This document shows positions 5,546 through 11,865 of a stretch of DNA of 11,865 bases, piece after piece. Position numbers and translations under genes: made by a program. Within the stretch, counting starts at the first letter, position 1; each line of letters opens with the position of its first letter. Where the stretch lies: positions 1 to 11,865 of the forward strand of contig CAYLQG010000044.1 in NCBI GenBank assembly GCA_964385705.1, in the 5' to 3' direction. This stretch comes from DATKGN01 sp964385705. Its GTDB lineage: Bacteria; Patescibacteriota; Microgenomatia; UBA10105; UBA927. The notes under the pieces are model-generated. The model was given only the letters and a program-made list of their open reading frames with translations. It had not been told where the DNA came from and searched no databases.

Positions 5546-6697
5546 ATGGAGCGGAACATCAAGTTAATCGGTTTACTTAATTTTTTCACGGATTTCGTAT
5601 TTTTTGCACCGGTCGCCATCATTTATTTTCAAAGAGTCACCGGATCCTACACATTGGGGATGAGCGTATTTTCGGTGGCGTACGCATCTACCGCACTTTT
5701 TGATATTCCGACCGGAATTCTCTCCGACCGCATCGGAAGAAAACTAACAACTCTGTTGGGAGCATTATGCGCTATCATTTGTATTGCATTCTATGCTATC
5801 GGCACGTCATATTTGATACTCCTGATCGGCGGCCTCATACAGGGATTATCCCGGGCATTTTACAGCGGAAACAATGACGCGCTCCTCCGTGATAGCTTAC
5901 GATCTCTGAATAAAGAACAGTCCTATCATATCCATCTTGGTACAACGAGTTCAATGTTTCAGATTGCGCTCGCACTGGCAGCGATTATCGGCAGCATAAT
6001 GGCGGCCGTATCGTTTTCCCTTGTCGTGTGGGCGTCCGTCATCCCTCAAATTTTTGCATTCGTTGTGGCGACGCAACTTACGGAACCCCCGTACAAATCA
6101 GAACAAAGGAACGACTGGTGGCATCATCTCAAAACATCAGCACGGGAGTATAAGAATAATCATAAATTAGTTCTGTTGACCTGTGCGTCAATGGTGCGAT
6201 TTTCTTTTGGGGAAGCGGCATATTTTCTGCGGTCAGCCTTTGTAAATTCGCTCTGGCCGCTGTGGGCCGTCGGGTTTTCTAATTTCCTTTCCAACATCGG
6301 CGGAGCGTTGAGTTTCTACTTCAGTGGGAAAATTATAGACAAATACTCCCATCGGGCCGTCCTCTGGTTTGAGATAATTTCAAACAGGGTTGTCAATACA
6401 GTCGCACTCTTATTTCCCACTGTCGTATCACCTGCCATCATGGGGGCGACATCGCTCACCTACAGAGCCGGCAGCGTCGCCATGAATTCTCTGCAACAAA
6501 ACGAATTTACCCCGCATCAGCGTGCTACCATGGGGTCCATAAGCTCTTTGGCAGAAAATCTGTTTTTTGGTATCGTTTCTGTCGCTCTCGGATTTATGGC
6601 AGACAGGATAGGACCGAAAAATACACTACTTATCGTTCAGGTGTTATTATTAATTCCGCTCTTCTTTTATTCGAAAGTATTTAAAAAGAAAATATGA
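5546..6697 (+). CDS. Major facilitator superfamily (MFS) transporter
   Basis: A 383-residue polytopic membrane protein made almost entirely of hydrophobic helices, consistent with the 12-helix MFS fold. The loop between helices 2 and 3 carries the MFS signature GILSDRIGRK (57-66). A long hydrophilic mid-loop (LTEPPYKSEQRNDWWHHLK) separates the two halves. The related loop MADRIGPKNT occurs late in the protein, as expected for the second half. The substrate cannot be inferred. The start at 5546 is preferred. AAGGA lies 10 nt upstream, and the 23 extra codons that would begin at 5477 are encoded by a hairpin-forming dispersed repeat. The alternative ATG at 5477 is 1 nt after the preceding stop, so coupling there cannot be excluded. 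The stop overlaps the tsaD start by 4 nt (ATGA). Confidence 0.88.
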   Translation: MERNIKLIGLLNFFTDFVFFAPVAIIYFQRVTGSYTLGMSVFSVAYASTALFDIPTGILSDRIGRKLTTLLGALCAIICIAFYAIGTSYLILLIGGLIQGLSRAFYSGNNDALLRDSLRSLNKEQSYHIHLGTTSSMFQIALALAAIIGSIMAAVSFSLVVWASVIPQIFAFVVATQLTEPPYKSEQRNDWWHHLKTSAREYKNNHKLVLLTCASMVRFSFGEAAYFLRSAFVNSLWPLWAVGFSNFLSNIGGALSFYFSGKIIDKYSHRAVLWFEIISNRVVNTVALLFPTVVSPAIMGATSLTYRAGSVAMNSLQQNEFTPHQRATMGSISSLAENLFFGIVSVALGFMADRIGPKNTLLIVQVLLLIPLFFYSKVFKKKI

Positions 6698-7752
6698 AAA
6701 TACTCGCAATTGAATCTTCATGCGATGAAACGGCAGCGGCCGTCGTTGAAAACGGAACTACAGTCCTGGGAAGCGTCGTTGCAAGCTCGACACTCATGCA
6801 CGCTAAATATGGCGGCATCGTCCCTGAAGTAGCGGCGCGGGAGCAACTCGTCTGCATCATTCCTACTATTGAGGAAGCACTTAAGCAATCAAAAGAATCA
6901 CTTGCATCAATTGACCAAATAGCAATTACTGTAGGACCCGGGCTTATCGGCTCGCTGCTTGTCGGTGTTGAAACGGCAAAAACAATTGCCCTTACCACGG
7001 GTAAGCCACTTGTTCCAGTCAATCACGTTCTAGCTCACATGTATGCGAATTTCGTCCCGAGCGAAAAGCCATCAACAATGAACCATGAACCAATAACTTT
7101 TCCCGCCATCTCTCTCGTCGTGAGCGGGGGCCACACAGAATTGTATCTTATGAAGTCCGTTCGCGATTTAACCTGGCTCGGCGGGACACTTGATGACGCC
7201 GCAGGAGAAGCGTTTGATAAAACAGCGAGACTTTTAGGATTTGAAAACCGGGGCGGACCCGCAATTCAGGAAGCAGCCCTGCAAAGCAGGGTCTCGCTCC
7301 GCGAGACAAAGAATATCACAAAATTACCTCGGCCAATATTACATGACGGAACGCTCAACTTTTCCTTTTCGGGACTTAAAACTGCAATTCTCAGGGAAGT
7401 AAATAAACTAAAAGAGAAACAACAATTTAACAATTCAACAATTCAACAATTAGCGTACGAAGTTCAGGAAGCAATTACCGATGTACTGGTGAAAAAAACA
7501 CTCAGTGCGGCTTCCCAGCATCAGGCGAGATCAATCCTTCTATCGGGCGGCGTCGCCGCTAATCTGCGCCTCCGGGAAAAAATACAATCTGCTATAAACA
7601 ATGAACTATTACCCATGAACTTCTTTGTGCCACCCGTTGCACTCTGTACTGATAATGCAGTCTATATTGCAAGTTATGCGTATTTTAGGGGAACGCCGGT
7701 CGATTGGCACGATATCACGGCAGTCCCTGATTTATCCGTTGAGAAGATTTAA
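6694..7752 (+). CDS. tsaD: tRNA N6-threonylcarbamoyladenosine (t6A37) transferase TsaD
   Basis: TsaD moves the threonylcarbamoyl group from TC-AMP to A37 of tRNAs reading ANN codons, working with TsaB and TsaE (TsaC/YwlC makes TC-AMP) in the cytoplasm. The 352-residue length is typical. Seen: the start MKILAIESSCDETAAAVV, the Kae1/YgjD signature HAKYGGIVPEVAAREQ (36-51), metal ligands H111 and H115 (NHVLAHMYANF), SGGHTEL (144-150), DDAAGEAFDK (167-176), SGGVAANLRLR (284-294), and D320 in CTDNAVYIA. Start: the ATG overlaps the MFS stop (ATGA), so it is translationally coupled. Low-complexity stretches near residues 126-134, 243-253 and 301-310 look like small repeat-derived insertions. Its 3' end overlaps convergent idi by 21 bp. 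Confidence 0.97.
   Translation: MKILAIESSCDETAAAVVENGTTVLGSVVASSTLMHAKYGGIVPEVAAREQLVCIIPTIEEALKQSKESLASIDQIAITVGPGLIGSLLVGVETAKTIALTTGKPLVPVNHVLAHMYANFVPSEKPSTMNHEPITFPAISLVVSGGHTELYLMKSVRDLTWLGGTLDDAAGEAFDKTARLLGFENRGGPAIQEAALQSRVSLRETKNITKLPRPILHDGTLNFSFSGLKTAILREVNKLKEKQQFNNSTIQQLAYEVQEAITDVLVKKTLSAASQHQARSILLSGGVAANLRLREKIQSAINNELLPMNFFVPPVALCTDNAVYIASYAYFRGTPVDWHDITAVPDLSVEKI
7423..7452 (+). repeat. 8-bp tandem repeat CAATTYAA inside tsaD
   Basis: Nearly four head-to-tail copies of an 8-bp unit: CAATTTAA, CAATTCAA, CAATTCAA and CAATTA. It encodes the Asn/Gln-rich stretch QQFNNSTIQQ (243-252), just after the SFSGLKTAILREV helix. Three units equal eight codons, so changes of three units would keep the frame. 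Confidence 0.7.
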
Positions 7753-8256
7753 TTTTTTAATTATTTCTGCTTCTTCAATACACCACGGTGAATACGACGA
7801 TGGATTAAGTTGTATTTCGGTGAGGAAATTTTTCCATGGAATCCATTTCCACCCTGCCACTTCCCGCTCGTTTATTTTTGGTTTCACATCGGCAGTTGCC
7901 ACAAGAATAGGACATATTTCGTTCTCCACAATTCCGTGAATGTCAGCAAACCGATATCGATACGGTGACACCTCTTTCACATCAACTCCCCCAATCCCCA
8001 TCTCTTCTTTTAACCGGCGTTTAGCGGCATCAACGGCTATTTCGCCCGGGCCGGGATGACCACAGACAGTATTCGTCCATACACCGGGAAATGTTTTTTT
8101 AGTATGCGCTCGCCGGGTAATCAACAATTCATGTTTACTATTAAAAAGAAACAGGGAAAATCCGCGGTGAAGCGGCGTATGCGTCGAATGGACATCATCT
8201 TTCGGACGTGTCCCTAATTCATTATTACTTTCGTCAACAAGAACCACTAATTCCAT
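7732..8256 (-). CDS. idi: Isopentenyl-diphosphate delta-isomerase, type 1 (Nudix fold)
   Basis: It interconverts isopentenyl and dimethylallyl diphosphate, the two C5 units for isoprenoids such as the undecaprenyl carrier. The protein has 174 residues, near the usual size. Motifs: HSTHTPLHRGFSLFLFN (24-40) with metal-ligand histidines, the catalytic-cysteine block WTNTVCGHP, a Nudix-like AAKRRLKEEMGI, and the catalytic-glutamate block ENEICPIL. The ATG at 8256-8254 (MELVVLVDESNNELG) is chosen because an in-frame extension upstream would be encoded by a dispersed repeat and the tRNA-Ile gene. No clear Shine-Dalgarno is seen. It lies 45 nt downstream of tRNA-Ile on the same strand and may share its transcript. 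No other isoprenoid genes are in the window. Confidence 0.93.
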   Translation of the reverse strand: MELVVLVDESNNELGTRPKDDVHSTHTPLHRGFSLFLFNSKHELLITRRAHTKKTFPGVWTNTVCGHPGPGEIAVDAAKRRLKEEMGIGGVDVKEVSPYRYRFADIHGIVENEICPILVATADVKPKINEREVAGWKWIPWKNFLTEIQLNPSSYSPWCIEEAEIIKKLNLLNG

Positions 8257-8260
8257 AGTG

Positions 8261-8302
8261 TACCCTGAACGAGTCCCGCTAAGCGGGATGAGTCGAATGG
8301 GT
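8261..8302. repeat. Second dispersed repeat copy with GC-rich hairpin, between tRNA-Ile and idi
   Basis: CCCTGAACGAG (8263-8273) and GAGTCGAATGGG (8290-8301) frame a perfect inner stem TCCCGC-TAA-GCGGGA (8274-8288). The outer ACCC (8262-8265) also pairs with GGGT (8299-8302). The layout matches the copy at 5491-5538: CCTGARYGA, TCCCG, TAA, GAGTCGAA and GG in the same order. It starts right at the 3' end of the tRNA and ends 4 nt before the idi ATG. Confidence 0.65.
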
Positions 8303-8373
8303 GGAGCCGCTTGGATTCGGACCAAGGACATCTACTTTATAAGAGTAGCGCTCTACCGCTGAGCTACGGCTCC
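8302..8373 (-). tRNA. tRNA-Ile with anticodon UAU
   Basis: A complete cloverleaf on the minus strand. The acceptor GGAGCCG/CGGCTCC is 7 perfect pairs with discriminator A (8302). The D arm GCTC/GAGC has loop AGCGGTA. The anticodon stem CTACT/AGTAG has loop CTTATAA, so U33 is followed by U34-A35-U36 and A37. The variable loop is 5 nt. The T arm CTTGG/CCAAG has loop TCCGAAT. Anticodon UAU reads AUA (Ile); A37 after U36 is a t6A site. CCA is not encoded (CCC follows). Oddities: position 55 is C instead of the usual U/pseudouridine. AUA in most bacteria is read by a CAU tRNA modified to lysidine, so UAU is unusual. The upstream extended -10 suggests its own promoter. Confidence 0.93.
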
Positions 8374-8394
8374 GATATCGAATCGTTATCGGAG
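8370..8394 (-). other. Leader hairpin overlapping the tRNA-Ile 5' end
   Basis: Perfect 8-bp inverted repeat, CTCCGATA (8370-8377) with TATCGGAG (8387-8394), 9-nt loop. In the precursor RNA the 3' half includes GGAG, the first four acceptor bases, so this stem and the acceptor stem compete. It may affect RNase P processing or be a coincidence. Confidence 0.5.
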
Positions 8395-8402
8395 ACTACC
8401 GT

Positions 8403-8411
8403 ATTATATCA
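8403..8411 (-). promoter_or_regulatory. Extended -10 promoter for tRNA-Ile (and perhaps idi)
   Basis: TGATATAAT on the minus strand (8411-8403) is a perfect TGn-TATAAT extended -10. It lies just after the stop of the ATP-grasp gene and about 30 nt before the mature tRNA 5' end. No good -35 is seen, which extended -10 promoters can tolerate. Confidence 0.6.
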
Positions 8412-8421
8412 AAGCGGGAAG

Positions 8422-9819
8422 TTATGATCGAAGGAGAGTTTCCATTTGCTCTTCAAGCTCATACACACGCCGTTTCGTTTTTCCGAAAATAACGTAGGCG
8501 AGTTTATCGATACGGAGAAGATTTTCCGATACGATAATAAGGCCTTCGCGGGTAGTTTTATTAAATAAAATAGGCTCAAATTTACGCCGGATGCCGGCAA
8601 ACGTCTGGGGTTTAAGGTCGGAAATATCATAACTGTTATTGGATAATATATTTGTCGTATACATAAAGTCTTTGCCGAAAAACCTGAGCGCTATCTCATA
8701 GATAAATGTGCCTCCCGTACTCCTGACATTTGATTCCGTTACATATAACTGGCCGTTTTTCCCTGCGACAAAATCCACGTCATAATACCCCCGGTAACCC
8801 GCTGCTGCATATTTTTCACCGACGAAAAATCCGGTATCGACCATTTGTGCCCCAATTCGGTCGGATACTACTTCGTTATGAATTTCCACACCGCTGAAGA
8901 TACCATCCCGCGTCATCCGCATGCCGCAATAATATAAGAATTCCACCCGGCCGTTTTTCAAAATTTTAAACTCTACATTCGGATTTCCTCCTCCAATCGC
9001 CGGTTGTATTTGAATAAAATCTTCAATAATGATTGGGAACTTATTCCAATACGCTTCCTCCTTCAACAATGAATGAATCTTTTGTTCACATGATAAATAA
9101 TCAAGCGGTAAATCTCCCGGACGGAATATCACGACACCCATACCTGCGTGACCTTTGTTCGTCTTGATAACAACGCCATTTTCTTTAATATACCGTTTTG
9201 CGGCGATCTTTGCGGCGTCTTCAATACCAACGCAAATGAGCCCGTTAGCCATCTGAAAATCCGGCTCCGCGTTTTGACTCTGCTGGGCGAGCTGTCGAAT
9301 ACCCGATTTACTCCCGTAGAAATTTACTGTCCACCCGTCCTCTTCTTCCGGCGCCTCAGGTGTATAGATCGTAAGTCCACGGCTCCGGAGCTCCCGCATC
9401 AAACGGAGAAATTCCGGCGTCGTCGCGTAACTCGTTATCGTAAGCCGTTGGGAAGAATTTGCCACCTCTATAAGTTTTTTCATAACCGCCTCATCATGAA
9501 GTATGTCATCACAAATCGCACCCGAGTGGATGGCCGTCGTAAGAATCGTGATACGTCTGTTTCCGAAAAGTTCTTTGTAGTATGCAAAAAACTCTTCACT
9601 CACGCCCTGAGGACAGACAAAATAGACCGGGGCGTCTTCATTGCAAAACATAAACAGCCGCATGTCTGCAAGATAGACATTCCACTGAATTTCGGTCGCA
9701 CGGATTTTTTTGTCTGATATGGAATTAATAAACGGCCACACGTCTTCCGACATGTTAAAAATGTACACCGCATGTGATGGTAGTTTCGGTATTCCCGAAG
9801 ACTCAGAGGGTATATCCAT
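8422..9819 (-). CDS. ATP-grasp ligase, pre-ATP-grasp/PGM1-like
   Basis: A 465-residue protein. Its second half has ATP-grasp hallmarks: the nucleotide-binding loop VVIKTNKGHAGMGVVIF (216-232), a linker strand PIIIEDFIQ (262-270), the Mg/ATP strand GYYDVDFVAGKNGQLYV (344-360) and the TESNVRSTGG (361-370) acidic-Asn loop. The N-terminal half (about 15-180) matches my recollection of the pre-ATP-grasp domain of the PGM1 peptide-ligase group: VYFVCPQGVSEEFFAYY, ITSYATTPEFLRLMREL, and YGSKSGIRQL. ATP-grasp enzymes form amide or similar bonds through acyl-phosphate. A peptide or amino-acid ligase activity is inferred; the substrate is unknown. No signal peptide or membrane helix. The ATG at 9819 has no Shine-Dalgarno; an in-frame ATG at 9753 (MSEDVWPF) is an alternative. 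It lies 67 nt after the VirD4-like gene. Confidence 0.8.
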   Translation of the reverse strand: MDIPSESSGIPKLPSHAVYIFNMSEDVWPFINSISDKKIRATEIQWNVYLADMRLFMFCNEDAPVYFVCPQGVSEEFFAYYKELFGNRRITILTTAIHSGAICDDILHDEAVMKKLIEVANSSQRLTITSYATTPEFLRLMRELRSRGLTIYTPEAPEEEDGWTVNFYGSKSGIRQLAQQSQNAEPDFQMANGLICVGIEDAAKIAAKRYIKENGVVIKTNKGHAGMGVVIFRPGDLPLDYLSCEQKIHSLLKEEAYWNKFPIIIEDFIQIQPAIGGGNPNVEFKILKNGRVEFLYYCGMRMTRDGIFSGVEIHNEVVSDRIGAQMVDTGFFVGEKYAAAGYRGYYDVDFVAGKNGQLYVTESNVRSTGGTFIYEIALRFFGKDFMYTTNILSNNSYDISDLKPQTFAGIRRKFEPILFNKTTREGLIIVSENLLRIDKLAYVIFGKTKRRVYELEEQMETLLRS

Positions 9820-9849
9820 GAAGTTTTAAATAACTGTCATACTAAGCAT

Positions 9850-9885
9850 AATTACCGTATTTGTATTATTTGTAAAGAGGTAATT
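9850..9885 (-). terminator. Weak stem-loop after the VirD4-like gene
   Basis: AATTACC (9850-9856) and GGTAATT (9879-9885) form a 7-bp stem with a 22-nt loop just beyond the stop codon of the upstream gene. It is AT-rich and lacks a T-run on the transcribed strand, so a terminator call is tentative. Confidence 0.25.
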
Positions 9886-9886
9886 T

Positions 9887-11865
9887 TTAAAGTCTCGCGC
9901 GGTGCGATATTTCAGCCTCAACCAGTTCTTTCGAGCGGCCGTATTTCAGCCGTGACAACTGGATTATCGCTTCCGCAATTTTTTCATTTTTCTCCGCATT
10001 AATTTTCGTCATATCCTTCGTCAAATCCATACTAAACGGCTTGACCGGTTCGTTTCTCACATTTGTTTTCATATACGCGTTAAATTTATCGATGTTGATA
10101 AGATCCGCTTCATTAAAGGTCGGTTGGAATTCATGCTGCAAATAATTTGCATCCGTCACGCCGACACGGAAAGAGATAACCGACCCGACGTTGCCAAACA
10201 CCGCATTTTTTACTTCTTCTTCCATTTGTCCGATGAATTGGTTAGCAACAATGAGATTCAACCGATATTTCCGGGCCTCGGAAAGAATTTGGGCAAAGTC
10301 AGGTGTTGCAAAATTTTGGAACTCATCGACATACAGGTAAAAATCCCGCCGTGTGGCCTCAGGAATTTCCTGCCGGCTCATTGCGGCAATAAGGATCCGG
10401 GGGACAAGAATTAAACCCAGGAAGTTACTGTTCTCCTCACCTATTTTGCCTTTTGCAAGATTGACGAGTAATATTTTCCCGTCATCCATGACTTTACGGA
10501 AATCGTATGATGATTGGGATTGACCGATGATATTACGCATTAGTTTGTTCGTGACGAAGCGGCCGAACTTTGAAACGATGTAGTCCAACACTTCCGATTT
10601 ATGAAAGTCAGCGGTCTGCGCGATCTGGTCGGTCCAATAACGCCTGATAATCGGGTCTGTCAGTTTGGGCAGTAATTCCTGGACGAATGCGCTGTCGGTG
10701 AGTACACGGACAACCTCCACAAACGTATTTCCGGGTTCGACCATGACCGTCAACATAGCGTTTCGGATGGCGTGTTCAAACCGTGGACCGATAATACCGG
10801 TTTTCATAGGATCGTAGAGTTTATACATAAGTCCGACGATTGACGTGACGACAAAGTGTTTTTGTTCTTCGGTTTTTGCCTCAAGCATGTTAAGTCCGAG
10901 TGGGCGGTCGCTGTCGGACGGGTCAAAATAGATAACGTCCTCGGCGCGGGACGCCGGAATCCTGCTCATAACGCCGTCAATAAGATCACCGTGGGGGTCG
11001 ATAACTGCGATACCCTTATTTGCTAATATGTCCTGCACGATCATCTCTTCGAGTAATTGTGATTTACCGGTACCAGTTTTTCCGATAATGTACATATGTC
11101 GTCTCCGGTCTTCTTCGTCAATGTAAATCGGCCGTTCAACGCCGCGGTATCGCGACCTCCCTAAGAACATACCGGTCATCGGGATTTGCGACGGCGCAGG
11201 GGCTCTCTTTGCGTTAAGCCAAAAAATGTGAGCGGTTTCAATGGATTTATTGGGAAAATGAAATACGCTTGCAAGCTCATCAGTGTTTAAAACACTATAT
11301 TGTTTAAACAACGGGAAATTCATGATCGGAAAATAGCGGTACACAAAATCCACCATAAATAGCTGTTTAAACGGTAATTTAATTTTAGTGAGATGGTTGT
11401 GATCGGAAGAAAATTGACTCAAACTCGCGAGAAGATTATCAAGATGCATCTTCGCCGTGTCTTGATCGGTTGATGAAACAACACAGCGGATTACGGTATT
11501 AAATCCTGGTTTACTTGTCTTTTGTTCGATCGCTTCAAGCGATTTCGGGTCAACTTTGAAACTCGCTTTTTCGGGATTTGATTCATCTTTTTTAATGTGG
11601 GATATATAGGATCTCCCGTTTTCACGCCACTTCCCCTCAGCGGGCTGGATAAGCACCTGGATTGCGGCGGCCTCTCCGGCACGCATTTTTGCAAGAACAG
11701 ACGTTATTGACGACAACGGATCAGTCGGCAAATCCCGGTAAATCCGGATCGGCATATAGTCGGCATTTGCAAGTACGAGCCCTGCAAACGACACTTTCCC
11801 GTTTTCGGAGAAAATCGAATATTCCTCAACTTCTTTAATATCCGCACCGGGGTAAGCACCGTGAA
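9887..11865 (-). CDS. TraG/VirD4-like type IV secretion DNA-binding ATPase, 5' end beyond window
   Basis: The reading frame stays open to the right edge (visible upstream residues include HGAYPGADIKEVEEYSIF), so the gene is partial. About 658 residues are visible; the GTG at 11794 is not needed as a start. Counting from that GTG, Walker A is GKTGTGKS (238-245), followed by a DPHGDL strand (266-271). Walker B is FYLYVDEFQNF (485-495), then LIVANQFIGQM (514-524), the usual order in TraD/TraG/VirD4 coupling proteins and the related HerA/DUF87 ATPases. The region before Walker A is soluble, with no membrane helix visible. Known relatives pump DNA or hand substrates to a secretion channel. No relaxase or channel genes are in the window, so a conjugative role cannot be claimed. 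Confidence 0.85.
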   Translation of the reverse strand, partial: HGAYPGADIKEVEEYSIFSENGKVSFAGLVLANADYMPIRIYRDLPTDPLSSITSVLAKMRAGEAAAIQVLIQPAEGKWRENGRSYISHIKKDESNPEKASFKVDPKSLEAIEQKTSKPGFNTVIRCVVSSTDQDTAKMHLDNLLASLSQFSSDHNHLTKIKLPFKQLFMVDFVYRYFPIMNFPLFKQYSVLNTDELASVFHFPNKSIETAHIFWLNAKRAPAPSQIPMTGMFLGRSRYRGVERPIYIDEEDRRRHMYIIGKTGTGKSQLLEEMIVQDILANKGIAVIDPHGDLIDGVMSRIPASRAEDVIYFDPSDSDRPLGLNMLEAKTEEQKHFVVTSIVGLMYKLYDPMKTGIIGPRFEHAIRNAMLTVMVEPGNTFVEVVRVLTDSAFVQELLPKLTDPIIRRYWTDQIAQTADFHKSEVLDYIVSKFGRFVTNKLMRNIIGQSQSSYDFRKVMDDGKILLVNLAKGKIGEENSNFLGLILVPRILIAAMSRQEIPEATRRDFYLYVDEFQNFATPDFAQILSEARKYRLNLIVANQFIGQMEEEVKNAVFGNVGSVISFRVGVTDANYLQHEFQPTFNEADLINIDKFNAYMKTNVRNEPVKPFSMDLTKDMTKINAEKNEKIAEAIIQLSRLKYGRSKELVEAEISHRARL

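Noticed and set aside
8257..8331. N-terminal extension of idi starting at 8331
   Set aside because: The extra 25 codons would be encoded by the tRNA-Ile gene and the dispersed repeat; the conserved Idi sequence starts at 8256.
9148..9717. 189-codon plus-strand open frame opposite the ATP-grasp gene
   Set aside because: No recognisable motifs; the minus strand carries a well-supported ATP-grasp protein.
1..11865. CRISPR array, insertion sequence or prophage
   Set aside because: No regularly spaced repeats, transposase, integrase or phage structural genes were seen; the two dispersed repeat copies are far apart and lack mobility genes.

Overview
The window reads as bacterial chromosome from a small-genome lineage, most likely a member of the Candidate Phyla Radiation (Patescibacteria, perhaps Microgenomates-like). 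This is an inference from gene content and style. It carries a VanW protein with a membrane anchor and peptidoglycan-binding-like region, a lone membrane-anchored sugar-type binding protein with no permease beside it, a TraG/VirD4-like ATPase outside any visible secretion locus, a tRNA without encoded CCA, and tightly packed or overlapping genes. No transposase, phage gene, CRISPR array or rRNA was seen.

Left block (1-3396, minus strand). Transcription runs right to left: a membrane-anchored extracellular solute-binding protein, a nucleotidyltransferase-fold protein 2 nt behind it, then groES and the first 140 codons of groEL, which leaves the window. groESL has its own sigma70-type promoter (TTGACA, 17 nt, TAAAAT), buried in the end of the nucleotidyltransferase gene and running into a variant CIRCE operator. 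This points to HrcA-type heat-shock repression. The groES-groEL gap is filled by two stem-loops.

Middle block (3492-7752, plus strand). vanW diverges from the binding-protein gene. After a 133-nt gap holding a long imperfect inverted repeat comes a compact operon: a cytidylyltransferase-like enzyme, an MFS transporter and tsaD. vanW and the cytidylyltransferase have -10-like boxes 8-9 nt before the ATG and no Shine-Dalgarno, so their mRNAs may be leaderless. A dispersed-repeat copy of the 'CCTGAG...GTCGAAGG' type sits between the cytidylyltransferase and the MFS gene and probably fakes an N-terminal extension.

Right block (7732-11865, minus strand). A TraG/VirD4-like ATPase enters from the right edge, followed by an ATP-grasp ligase resembling the pre-ATP-grasp/PGM1 peptide-ligase group, a tRNA-Ile with the rare bacterial anticodon UAU, a second copy of the dispersed repeat, and type 1 isopentenyl-diphosphate isomerase, whose end overlaps convergent tsaD by 21 bp.

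The most interesting items are the tRNA-Ile(UAU), which suggests AUA decoding without lysidine (its U36/A37 make it a natural substrate of the t6A pathway that includes the neighbouring TsaD); the PGM1-like ligase; the orphan binding protein coupled to a nucleotidyltransferase-fold gene; and the repeat and hairpin structures between genes. I did not find a clearly new multi-gene system, and function calls rest on motif recognition without database searches.
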